From positions 1 through 43,367 of the forward strand of contig BJHT01000022.1 of assembly GCA_014193395.1 (NCBI GenBank): a stretch of DNA of 43,367 nucleotides. The letters are read 5' to 3'. Positions 27,043-35,536 of the stretch are shown in pieces. Numbering within the stretch: the first letter of the stretch is position 1; every line of letters begins with the position of its first letter. Source of the stretch: Verrucomicrobiota bacterium (GTDB lineage Bacteria > Verrucomicrobiota > Verrucomicrobiia > Limisphaerales > BJHT01). The notes below the pieces were generated by a model, which worked only from the letters and a program-made list of their open reading frames with translations, was not told where the DNA came from and searched no databases. Made by a program: the position numbers and the translations under genes.

Positions 27043-27170
27043 AACCACAGAGACACGATGGACACAGAGAAAAACGGGGCGGGCGGCGACCAGACGAAGT
27101 CATCCATCAGGGAACGGCAACTGATCAGCGAGTCCTTGTCTTTCTCTGTGTGCATCGTGTCTCTGTGGTT
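27043..27170. repeat. 128-base inverted repeat with AACCACAGAGACACGATG ends
   Basis: Left arm 27043-27072 and right arm 27141-27170 are reverse complements for 29 of 30 bases (AACCACAGAGACACGATG, then G or C, then ACACAGAGAAA). The centre has no reading frame of interest. A weaker AACCACGGAGATACAA-like copy is near 43180-43200. Confidence 0.85.
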
Positions 27171-27344
27171 AAAAAAGACTCCGCCCGACGGAATCCCAAC
27201 GCCTCAGACCCAACCGCACGAACGACGCGCCCACCAATTATCGCCCGCCACGGAAACCCCATCGCGCCCGCCCGCCGTCGCGTCGTGGAATCACACGTTC
27301 CACCACGACGCTGCGCTGTTCCCGTCCGCCCCCGCCTCCCCCGC

Positions 27345-30173
27345 TCACCGAAACTCCACCGACAGCTTGTTCCGCTGGAGCGTCGTCCCCTCGCTCTGCG
27401 CGAGCACGGCCATGGCCTTGTTGTAATCGGCCAGCGACCGGATTTCGGCGGAGCGCGCGGTGGTGAGATCACGCTGCAATTGCAGGACGAAGAAGCTCGT
27501 GCTCTTCCCGTTGGCCAGCTTGATCTGCTCGGCCTCGACGGCCGCCTCGGCGTATTCGCGCGCCTTGCGGGTCAGGTCGATGCGCTCGAATTCGCTGCGC
27601 GCCAGTTTCACCGAGTTGTCGATCTGGACCATGATGTCCTGCTCGAGCTGCTTGAGCCGGAGCAGGGACTGCTGCTTCTCGGCCTTGCTTTGCGCGTAGC
27701 GGTTCTTCGCCTCGCGGTTGCTCAAGGGGAAACTGAGAATGACGCCCGCGGAATATTTGGGGCTGTCGCCGCCGGGCCGCACGTCCCACACGGCATTGCC
27801 CAGCGCACCGTTCAAGCCGCTCTGGCCGTAGCTGCCGACCAGGTCGAGCGCGGGATACCGCTGGTTCGAGTAATACTTGAGGTGAATGTCCTGCTTCTCG
27901 ACATCCAGCTTGGCCTTCAGAAATTCCGGGCGCAGCGTGAGGCCCTTCTGCCAGCTCGCCTGCACTTCGAGCGGCTCGCGCAGGGCGACCATCTGCTCGG
28001 CGGGAAACAACTCCGTCGGCTGCCATTGCGCGTAGTTGTCGGTGATCAGGTTTTTCAGCGTGTTCTGGCGGGTCTGCAAATCCATGCGCGCGGCGAGCAG
28101 ATCGTTGCGGCGGGTGGCGACCTGTGACTCGGCCTGTTTTTCATCCAGCGGCGCGAGCACGCCGACCTCGACGCGCTTCTTGTTTTCCGCGAGCAACTGC
28201 TCGGCCAGCTCGAGCGACTTCTCCTGCACCTTCACATTTTCGCGGCTGAAGATGAGATCGTAATACGCCTGCTGCACGGCGGTGACGGTGTTGACGATTT
28301 CCGTCATGAGCGTGTGTTCGGAAATGCCGAGGTCCTTCTTGTTGATGAGAATGGTGTGCCGGGTCGTGTCGATGAGGAAGTTCTTCAACAGCGGCTGGCG
28401 CAGGTTGAGGTTCGCCGCGGTGGAATACTGCGAGGTCGCGCCATTCACGAGCGTGCCGTCGCGCTGGTTGATGTCCACGGTCGCATCGTAGGTCGCGCCG
28501 AACGGCAGCAGCCCGCGCAACGACGGCCCCACGCTGTTCACCGTGATTTCATTGCCTGGAAACGGCCGGCCCTGCTGGTCGTTGCCGCCGGGCGACTTGT
28601 TGTAGTAGTGGGTGGCGTTCAGCCCCAGCAGCGGGTCGTACGCGCCGTAGGTGGTGTTCAGGGAAAGGCGGGCGATCTCCGGCGCGAGGCGCTGGATCTG
28701 CACATTGAAGTTGTGCCGCAGCGCCTCCTGCAGGCAGTCGTCCAGCGAGAGCGTGCGGCGGCCGGCCGGGGCCGGTGCGACCGCGGGAGTTGCGGCGGCG
28801 GGCGGCGCGGCGACGGGCGGCGCTGGGACCGCCCGCGTGGGCGGCGTCGCGGTCGGGAGACGTCGTGGAGCGACCGCCGGACTGACCGCCGGGGCCGCGG
28901 GCGGCGTGCCGTCGAGCGTGCCGATCGTGGCGCGGTTCATCGCCTCGTCGAGTCCCCGCGTGGTCTGCGCGGCGTTTCGTTTTTCCTGCCGCACGCGCTC
29001 CAGTTCGTTCCGATAGGCCTCGTCCGCTTCGCGACGCGCGGCGAGATCGGCCGGGCCGGCCGGGGTTTGCAAACGCGTGGCCTCGGCCCGCGCGCGCGTC
29101 TCGGCCCGCAGCGCCTCGAGGGCGTCGACCTTCGCCTTGGCCTGCGCCCGCGCCCAGTCATCGGCATCGGCGGGCAGTTCGGAGGTCGTTGGAATCGGCG
29201 CGCGCCGCACGATCGGCTGTACGCCGGGCGTGGACGACACCGGCGCGGTCGGCGTCAGCGGAATTTCGGCCGGAAATTCACTGCGGCGCGTAGGAAACGG
29301 CAAGTTGCTGGGCTCCGGCGTCGGCACGGCCGTCGGTGCGATTGTGGGCGCGGCTGCGGCTGCGGGTGCGGGTGCGGGTGCGATTGTGGGCGCGGCTTCC
29401 GCCAACGGCGGCGGCGGCGTCTGCGCAATCGCTGGGGCCTCCAGCGCGGGCGTGGTGGGCGGCTGCGGCTCCGGCGCGGCGGCCCCGCGCGGCAGGCCCA
29501 CGCGGGGAAATTCCCGCATCTTCGGGCGCAGGAAGCCCGGCGTGCTGGACGGGGGGCTGGTCGTGGGTGGCGCATCCGGCGCGGCCACCACCGGCGGCGG
29601 TGGTCCGGCATCAAGCCGCGGAGCCATGATCGGCAATGAGGGAAACGCATTGCTCACCGGCGCGGGCGGAGTTCCGAAGCTCACGCCCCGGCTGCCCGGG
29701 GTTGACGTCTGCGGCGCAATCGGATCAGGCAATGTCGCGGCAAAACCTTTCGCCAACGTCGCCACCTCGACCCAGCTTCCCGCCACGAGCACTTCCTTTT
29801 TCCCCGTGACCGTGTCCTCGCGGATGATGTCCATCGCGGGTGGCAGCTCCGTTGGAGTCGATCGCGGCCGCGGTGTGGTCGTCGGCGCAGCAGCGCGATC
29901 GAGCGCCACCGCGCTCAGCGGCTGGCCGACGTACGTTGGCGTGTAGGACCAAGTGGCCAAGCCCGCCCGGGCCGGGCGCGGACTCGCCACCGGCGCGGCG
30001 GGCGGCGGGGTCGCCGCGCCGCGCGCGACGAACCGGATGCTGTTGGTCACCGCCGCGGTGGTGGCGGTCGTGGCCGGCGTCGGCATTGGCGCGGGCGTCC
30101 CGGATTGGGCGGGCGCGCCAGCCACTCCGGCGAGCAGGGAGAGCGAAGAAAAAAGCCAGCGGGACGAGGTCAT
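27345..30173 (-). CDS. TolC-like outer membrane efflux protein with a long proline/alanine-rich N-terminal region
   Basis: 942 residues from the ATG at 30173, which starts the signal peptide (to about residue 23, ...GVAGAPAQS). Residues 24-465 are low complexity, rich in P, A and T, with runs such as PAAAAAPTIAPTAVPTPEPS, plus a charged helical segment around 355-420 (ARAQAKAKVDALEALRAE...). Residues 468-942 are a TolC domain: RRTLSLDDCLQEALRHNFNV, the second repeat with VSAVQQAYYDLIFSRENVKV-like helix, and AEQIKLANGKSTSFFVLQLQ, the typical beta/alpha outline. Ordinary TolC proteins have 430-490 residues, so the first half is extra. No inner-membrane pump or adaptor gene is near. The extra region may span the periplasm or contact peptidoglycan. 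Confidence 0.88.
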   Translation of the reverse strand: MTSSRWLFSSLSLLAGVAGAPAQSGTPAPMPTPATTATTAAVTNSIRFVARGAATPPPAAPVASPRPARAGLATWSYTPTYVGQPLSAVALDRAAAPTTTPRPRSTPTELPPAMDIIREDTVTGKKEVLVAGSWVEVATLAKGFAATLPDPIAPQTSTPGSRGVSFGTPPAPVSNAFPSLPIMAPRLDAGPPPPVVAAPDAPPTTSPPSSTPGFLRPKMREFPRVGLPRGAAAPEPQPPTTPALEAPAIAQTPPPPLAEAAPTIAPAPAPAAAAAPTIAPTAVPTPEPSNLPFPTRRSEFPAEIPLTPTAPVSSTPGVQPIVRRAPIPTTSELPADADDWARAQAKAKVDALEALRAETRARAEATRLQTPAGPADLAARREADEAYRNELERVRQEKRNAAQTTRGLDEAMNRATIGTLDGTPPAAPAVSPAVAPRRLPTATPPTRAVPAPPVAAPPAAATPAVAPAPAGRRTLSLDDCLQEALRHNFNVQIQRLAPEIARLSLNTTYGAYDPLLGLNATHYYNKSPGGNDQQGRPFPGNEITVNSVGPSLRGLLPFGATYDATVDINQRDGTLVNGATSQYSTAANLNLRQPLLKNFLIDTTRHTILINKKDLGISEHTLMTEIVNTVTAVQQAYYDLIFSRENVKVQEKSLELAEQLLAENKKRVEVGVLAPLDEKQAESQVATRRNDLLAARMDLQTRQNTLKNLITDNYAQWQPTELFPAEQMVALREPLEVQASWQKGLTLRPEFLKAKLDVEKQDIHLKYYSNQRYPALDLVGSYGQSGLNGALGNAVWDVRPGGDSPKYSAGVILSFPLSNREAKNRYAQSKAEKQQSLLRLKQLEQDIMVQIDNSVKLARSEFERIDLTRKAREYAEAAVEAEQIKLANGKSTSFFVLQLQRDLTTARSAEIRSLADYNKAMAVLAQSEGTTLQRNKLSVEFR

Positions 30174-30368
30174 AAGGTGCGCGAGTAAAGAATCATTCCC
30201 CAGGCATGTCAACGATTGCGCCCCGGCGCGCGGCGTTTACGCCGCCGAGACGTCCGCATGAAACCTACGCGACGAGGAAATCCAGCGGCCCTCTTGTTCT
30301 CCACCCTGCTGCGGCGAGAACGCCGCGCTCCTTCCGCGCTGACCGCGAAGCGACGGCGGGGAATCGAA

Positions 30369-30480
30369 CGGAGTGCGCCCGTCACCGGCGCAGCAGGGTG
30401 GAGCGGAAGGAGTCTTGAAAAAAATCCTATCGGCCTCCGCGCGGTCGAGCGTCGCTGCGGCCGAGGACGGCCGCACTCCG
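30369..30480. repeat. Inverted repeat of the GGAGTGCGGCCGTCCCCGG family (copy 5)
   Basis: Left arm CGGAGTGCGCCCGTCACCGG and right arm ending GAGGACGGCCGCACTCCG pair over about 30 bases. It ends 7 bases from the stop codon of the Sua5 gene, matching the position of copy 1 after pheA. The gap 30174-30487 contains it and a GC-rich stretch with a partial mirror CTCCACCCTGCTGCG. Confidence 0.75.
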
Positions 30481-30487
30481 GCCCACC

Positions 30488-31549
30488 TCACCGCCGCGGG
30501 GCCGCGGCGCGCCGCAGTCGATCCGCGATGCCCTGCCACTCGGGCGTGGTCGGCGGCGCCTCGACCACGATCAATTCCGCGCCCGCCTCGTCGCACTCAT
30601 GGAGTTCGCCGTAGAGCGCGCGCGCAAACGCCTCCGCGTCGTGCGGGATCACACTCACGCGGCCGTAGCCGCCGCCGAGCGGCACCTGCGAGTGCGCCAC
30701 GACCGTCACCCGCGCGGGCGGCACGCAGAGTTCCCGTACCCGCCGCGCCAGCTCGGCTTCGTCCACCCAGCTCCACACCACCAACCGCGCGCGCGGCGAA
30801 TAGTGCTGCTCCAACTGCCCCGGACTCCGCAGCGTCCCGCCCGCGTTTGCGCCCGCATTCGCGCCCGTGCCCGCGCCTGCTTTGCTCAACTCCGCTCCCG
30901 TCCCCGCCAGCGCCGCATTGATCGCCAGCGCGCTGATCATCCCCGGCCGCAGCAAGCGCGGCGGCGACACCGCGAGATCCACCACCGTCGATTCGATTCC
31001 GACATTCGCGTGCCCGCCGTCCACGATCAGCGGGATTTTTTCGCCGAGCCATTTCGCCACATGCGCCGCGCTCGTCGGCGACAATTGATTCGCCGGATTC
31101 GCACTCGGCGCCGCCAGCGGAAACCCGCACGCCTGAATCACCGCCTGAATGAACGGATGACTCGGCCAGCGAATCCCCACCGTGTCGCCGCCTGCCGTGA
31201 CGAGATCGGGAATGCCCGCCGCCCGCGGCAACACCAGCGTCAACGGCCCCGGCCAGAACGCCCGGGCCAGCACCTCCGCCCGCCCCGGCCACGCTCGCGC
31301 ACAGCGCCGCGCCAGTTCGAGACTCGCGACATGCACGATGATCGGATTGTGCGCCGGCCGCCCCTTCACCGCGTAAATCCGCGCCACCGCCCGCTCGTCG
31401 AGCGCGTTCGCCGCCAGCCCATACACCGTCTCCGTCGGCAGCGCCACGACCTCGCCCGCGCGCAGCAACTCCGCCGCCCGCGCCACCGCCGCCGCGAACA
31501 ACGCGGGCGTATGGGTGGGGAGAATTTCGGCAGTGGATGCGGGCGGCAC
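30488..31549 (-). CDS. L-threonylcarbamoyladenylate synthase (Sua5/YwlC type)
   Basis: 353 residues from a GTG at 31549; no ATG lies close to the conserved start, and the reading upstream runs into gene debris. The N-terminal YrdC domain has GEVVALPTETVYGLAANAL (residues 33-50), KGRPAHNPIIVHV (62-74) and SANPANQLSPTSA. These bind ATP, threonine and bicarbonate. The C-terminal 120 residues are a Sua5-type extra domain reached through a low-complexity linker (GAGTGANAGANAGG). It makes the activated intermediate for the t6A37 tRNA modification. The hairpin repeat at 30369 lies 7 bases after the stop. Confidence 0.92.
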   Translation of the reverse strand: MPPASTAEILPTHTPALFAAAVARAAELLRAGEVVALPTETVYGLAANALDERAVARIYAVKGRPAHNPIIVHVASLELARRCARAWPGRAEVLARAFWPGPLTLVLPRAAGIPDLVTAGGDTVGIRWPSHPFIQAVIQACGFPLAAPSANPANQLSPTSAAHVAKWLGEKIPLIVDGGHANVGIESTVVDLAVSPPRLLRPGMISALAINAALAGTGAELSKAGAGTGANAGANAGGTLRSPGQLEQHYSPRARLVVWSWVDEAELARRVRELCVPPARVTVVAHSQVPLGGGYGRVSVIPHDAEAFARALYGELHECDEAGAELIVVEAPPTTPEWQGIADRLRRAAAPRR

Positions 31550-31619
31550 GGCGCTGAGGATGCAGGCGAAGGCGGAATTATGAAGGATGAATTTGAAAGA
31601 GCGAACGCTGCGCAGCGCT

Positions 31620-31892
31620 GAAGACGGTCTCGGGCGCGGACCAAGTCTTGCCACCGTTGTACGAGCGCATCTGGCGTATCTCCCCGCGATCCCAGTCGCC
31701 GCTTTTCTGATACGCGCCATACATCAGCGACAGCGAGCCATCCCGCAGCCCGATCAACGACGCCTCGCCAATGCGGGATGCCTCCTGCGAGTGGGGCGCG
31801 ATGACGTGGCTGGGACCGGGGGCGGGTGAGGTTTCGGCCGACCGCGCCGCAACGAGCGACGCCAGCAGGCAGAGGAGAATGTGCAGGTGCGG
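31620..31892 (-). pseudogene. Fragment of an exo-alpha-sialidase (BNR-repeat) gene
   Basis: A frame from 31892 to 31620 reads a signal-like HLHILLCLLASLVAARSAE and then EASRIGEASLIGLRDGSLSL, YGAYQKSGDWDRGEIRQ and SYNGGKTWSAPETVF, which is the start of a BNR/sialidase domain (S.NGGKTWS is the Asp-box type motif). It has no start codon and stops making sense after VF at 31620, so only about 90 residues remain. Left over from a gene that was removed by recombination. Confidence 0.7.
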
Positions 31893-31896
31893 ATGC

Positions 31897-32397
31897 GGGC
31901 GGCGGGCGAGCGCAGCAGTTCGGCAAGCAGCGCAGGCCGCGGTGTCTCGTGCGCCTCGTAGGGCGAAAGCGGCAGCAGGCGGCGGTATTCGTTGCGCTGC
32001 TGTTTCGGCAGCCACGCGTCGAGCGCGGCGAGCACTTCCTTCGTGTCCTTTTCAAAAAAGCAACTGCTTGGACTGATACCAGGCCCAGCGTTCCCTCGAA
32101 TCGAGTTGCTCGAGCAGGTCCGCCACGCTCGCGCCTGCGAGTTTTGCGGGCGTGACTTTGGGGCCGCCCTTCCACGTCGCGCGCCAGATGCGGCCGTGCT
32201 CCTTGTCGCGGTCGGGATGCCGATAGCTCGCCTGATAGTGGCCGATGATCGGGTTATACCAGTCCGCCACGTAGATCGCGCCGTCCGTGTTCGCGCACAC
32301 GAGCAGGTAGTCGTTCGCCTTTTCGTCGGGCTTGAGCTGCGGAAAACTGCGGGGCGCATCCGTCCCGCCATCCTTCACAATCGGCTGGAAGTTAAAC
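31897..32397 (-). pseudogene. Fragment of a PVC-type dehydrogenase/HEAT-repeat protein gene
   Basis: From about 32397 the frame reads FNFQPIVKDGGTDAPRSF, then ANTDGAIYVADWYNPIIGHY, HGRIWRATWKGGPKV and LLEQLDSRERWAWYQSKQLLF, which fits the middle part of the large propeller/HEAT proteins of PVC bacteria that end in a haem-binding domain. At a run of six A (32054-32059 on the plus strand) the frame shifts, and FEKDTKEVLAALDAWLP continues in another. The 5' and 3' ends are missing. With the sialidase piece it fills most of the 894-base gap 31550-32443. Confidence 0.7.
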
Positions 32398-32443
32398 CTT
32401 TATCTTGGGTCCGGGAGCGGCACTATCCGGGGGGGTACCGACC

Positions 32444-35400
32444 ATGAACATTGAAAAAGTATTTGCCGGCGCGGCGATTCGGGCGCGGCACCGGGGCGGT
32501 TTTATCGCGATTCCGGGCTTGGTGTTCGCTCTCGCGCTGGGGATCGCGTCCGCCGCGCCGCCGGTTGTTGATCTGTCGAAACTTCCGCCCGCGGCGACTG
32601 GTGCAGTGGATTTCGTACGGGACATTCAGCCGCTTTTTTCGGCGCATTGCGTGAAATGTCACGGATCGGAGAAACAGAAGGGCGAGTTGCGTCTCGATGT
32701 TAAGGATGCCGCGCTCAAGGGCGGGGACTCGGGCAAAGTCATCATGCCCGGCAAGAGCGCGGAGAGCCGGTTGGTACACCTGATCGCGGGCCTGGACGAA
32801 AAGGAGATTATGCCGCCAAAGGGCGGGCGGCTGACTGCGGCGCAGGTGGGGTTGGTGCGGGCGTGGATTGAGCAGGGAGCCAACTGGCCGGAGTCGGTGG
32901 CTGGCGCGCGCGTGCGCAGCAGTCATTGGTCGTTGCAGCCGCTGCGCCGGCCCGATGTTCCCAAGCTCGACGGGGCGAATGCGCAGTTCCTCAACCCGAT
33001 CGATGCCTTCATCACGGCGCGACTGGCCACCAATGGCCTCGCGCTCTCGCCCGCGGCCGAGCGCGCGACTTTGATCCGGCGGTTGAGTTTCGATCTGACC
33101 GGGCTGCCGCCAACGCCGCCGGAGATCGATGCGTTTGTGCAAAGCCAGTCACCGCGGGCTTACGAGGAGCTGGTGGACCGGTTGCTGGCGTCGCCGCGGT
33201 ATGGCGAGCGATGGGGGCGGCACTGGCTGGATGTGGCGCGCTACACGGAGAGTCAGGGCTTCGAGTATGACCGGCTGCGCAACAACGCCTGGCACTATCG
33301 CGACTACGTGATCCAGAGTTTCAACGACGACAAACCGTACGACCGGTTTATGAAGGAACAGCTCGCCGGCGATGTGCTCGAGCCGGTGACGCCGGAGGGC
33401 ATCATCGCGACCAGCCTGCTGGTGTGCGGGCCGTGGGATCAGGCCGGAAACGCACAGGCCAACAAGACGCAAAAGGCCATCACGCGCGAGGACGAGCTGG
33501 AGGATTTGCTCGGGGTCGTGGGACAGTCTTTTCTTGGCCTCACGCTGAATTGCGCGCGGTGTCACTCGCACAAGTTCGACCCGATCCCGCACGAGGAATA
33601 CTATCGCATCAAGTCGGTCTTCGAGGGCGTGAGGCACGGGGAGCGGCCCATCGGAGGCGCGGTCGAGCCGAAGGCTCCGAGCGGGCGCCGCGACGAATTG
33701 ACGAAGGAGATTTCGGCGGCGCAACAGGACGTGGCGCAGATCGAGGCGGAGGGTTTGAAAATCGCGACCGCGAAACGTCCGGCGTCAGCGGTCAAACCCG
33801 GCCCGGCGGCCTTCGCACGATGGGCTTTCGAGGGTGTGTCCGACACGGGGCCAGCGGGAGAACTCAAGGGCGGCGCGAAGCTGGCCAACGGACGCCTGCA
33901 ACTCACAAAGAGCGGTGCCTATTTTCAGTCCGCGCCGTTGTCCAAGGACATCCGCGAGAAGACGCTTGAAGCCTGGGTCGCCCTGGCGGATTTGAATCAA
34001 GGCGGGGGGGCGGCCATTTCCATCGAGGCTGAGGGTGCTGGTTCTACCTTCGATGCCATCGTCTTCGGGGAACGGCAGCGGAACAAATGGGTGCCGGGCA
34101 GCGGTGGCTTTGCGCGGACGCGCGATCTCGAGGCGCCGGAGGAATCAGCCCCGGCGGGGACGTGGGTCCACATGGCCATCGTCTATCGCGGGGACAACAG
34201 CATCGCCACTTTTCGCAATGGCGAGCCGTATGGCAATCCCTACACCCCGGGCAGTCCGCTCCACACCTACCAGGCCGGCAAGGCCCGCGTTTTGCTGGGG
34301 CTGCGTCACCATGGCGCGGGCAACGGCTGGCTCAAGGGCGAAATCAAACAGGCGGCGTTGTACGACCGGGCACTGAGCGCAACGGAAGTCGCCGACTCAT
34401 TTCGCGCCGCCGGAATCGGTGTCACTCAAGCCGAGGTGCTGGCGAACCTCAGCCCGGCGCAAGCTGCTGCGCGCGACGCGGCGTTGACCCGCCTGAAAGC
34501 TTCCCAGGCCGCGCTCGATGCGCTGAAGCCCAAGCCGTCGCCGGTCTCGTATGCCGGCACGCGCGTCCAGCCCCCGCCCACCGCGCGTCTCAAGCGGGGC
34601 GACGTTCACTCGCCGGACGAAATCGTCACTCCCGGTGCGTTGGCGGCCATTGTTGATCTGAATCCCGATTTCGGTCTGGCGGCGAACGCGCCCGAGGCGC
34701 AGCGCCGCCTGAAGTTCGCCGACTGGGTGGCGGACCCGCGCAATCCGCTCCCGGCCCGCGTCATGGCCAACCGCGTCTGGCACTATCATTTTGGGCAAGG
34801 ACTGGTGGCGACCCCGAACGACTTCGGCGTGAGCGGTTCGCGCCCGACGCATCCCGAGTTGCTCGACTGGCTGGCGCTGAAGTTTGTCGAGAGCGGTTGG
34901 AGCGTGAAGGCGCTGCACCGGCTGATCGTGAACTCCGCGGCCTACCGGCAACAATCCCAGCCGAACGCAAAGGCCGCTGGGCGCGATGCCGACAACCAAC
35001 TGCTCTGGCGTTTCCCACCGCGCCGCCTCGAAGCCGAAGCGCTGCGTGATGCGATGCTCGCGGCCAGCGGGCAGATTAATTTGCAGATGGGCGGCCCGAG
35101 TTTCCGACCCTTCACCGTGTCGAGTCACGGCTCGGATTTTTATGAACTGAAAGATTTGGTCGGCCCGGAGTTCAACCGCCGGACGGTCTATCGCATGAAC
35201 GTCAACTCGGGAAAGGAACCGCTGCTCGACGCGTTCGATTGCCCCGATCCGTCGGTGAAAACTCCGCGGCGCGGCGTCACCACCACGCCCTTGCAGGCGT
35301 TGGCGTTGATGAACAATTCGTTCGTGCAGCGTCAGGCCGCGCAGCTTGCTGATCGGGCGCTGAAAGACTCGGCGCAGGACCTACCGGCCGCGGTGCAATC

Positions 35401-35536
35401 GACGTATCGTCTCGCGCTCGGACGGGCCGCAACCCGGGAAGAATCCGCGCGTGCCCTCGCCGCAGCCAGGGAGCGCGGCCTGTCTCACGTCTGCTGGGCG
35501 CTCTTCAACTCAACCGAATTTGTTTATGTCAGATAA
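32444..35536 (+). CDS. PSCyt1/DUF1549/DUF1553 (PSD1) protein with an inserted LamG-like domain
   Basis: 1,030 residues from the ATG at 32444, where the signal peptide starts; a longer reading begins at 32405. Order: PSCyt1 haem-binding domain (residues 55-140, HCVKCHG with Cys69, Cys72, His73), DUF1549 (about 170-375, including RRLSFDLTGLPPTPPEID and CARCHSHKFDPI at 370), a concanavalin/LamG-like domain (about 456-650, with TLEAWVALADLNQGGG and WLKGEIKQAALYDRAL), and DUF1553 (about 730-1000, WVADPRNPLPARVMANRVWHYHFG). Such proteins are a hallmark of PVC bacteria and their biochemical role is unknown; the haem site suggests periplasmic electron transfer. It overlaps the next gene by 11 bases. 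Confidence 0.93.
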   Translation: MNIEKVFAGAAIRARHRGGFIAIPGLVFALALGIASAAPPVVDLSKLPPAATGAVDFVRDIQPLFSAHCVKCHGSEKQKGELRLDVKDAALKGGDSGKVIMPGKSAESRLVHLIAGLDEKEIMPPKGGRLTAAQVGLVRAWIEQGANWPESVAGARVRSSHWSLQPLRRPDVPKLDGANAQFLNPIDAFITARLATNGLALSPAAERATLIRRLSFDLTGLPPTPPEIDAFVQSQSPRAYEELVDRLLASPRYGERWGRHWLDVARYTESQGFEYDRLRNNAWHYRDYVIQSFNDDKPYDRFMKEQLAGDVLEPVTPEGIIATSLLVCGPWDQAGNAQANKTQKAITREDELEDLLGVVGQSFLGLTLNCARCHSHKFDPIPHEEYYRIKSVFEGVRHGERPIGGAVEPKAPSGRRDELTKEISAAQQDVAQIEAEGLKIATAKRPASAVKPGPAAFARWAFEGVSDTGPAGELKGGAKLANGRLQLTKSGAYFQSAPLSKDIREKTLEAWVALADLNQGGGAAISIEAEGAGSTFDAIVFGERQRNKWVPGSGGFARTRDLEAPEESAPAGTWVHMAIVYRGDNSIATFRNGEPYGNPYTPGSPLHTYQAGKARVLLGLRHHGAGNGWLKGEIKQAALYDRALSATEVADSFRAAGIGVTQAEVLANLSPAQAAARDAALTRLKASQAALDALKPKPSPVSYAGTRVQPPPTARLKRGDVHSPDEIVTPGALAAIVDLNPDFGLAANAPEAQRRLKFADWVADPRNPLPARVMANRVWHYHFGQGLVATPNDFGVSGSRPTHPELLDWLALKFVESGWSVKALHRLIVNSAAYRQQSQPNAKAAGRDADNQLLWRFPPRRLEAEALRDAMLAASGQINLQMGGPSFRPFTVSSHGSDFYELKDLVGPEFNRRTVYRMNVNSGKEPLLDAFDCPDPSVKTPRRGVTTTPLQALALMNNSFVQRQAAQLADRALKDSAQDLPAAVQSTYRLALGRAATREESARALAAARERGLSHVCWALFNSTEFVYVR

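Noticed and set aside
26970-27103. Prepilin-type start (AEAGFTVMEI) on the minus strand
   Set aside because: No hydrophobic helix follows the motif and the reading before it is repeat DNA.
27345-30173. Plus-strand readings rich in Arg and Gly opposite the TolC gene
   Set aside because: Shadow frames of the proline/alanine-rich coding region.
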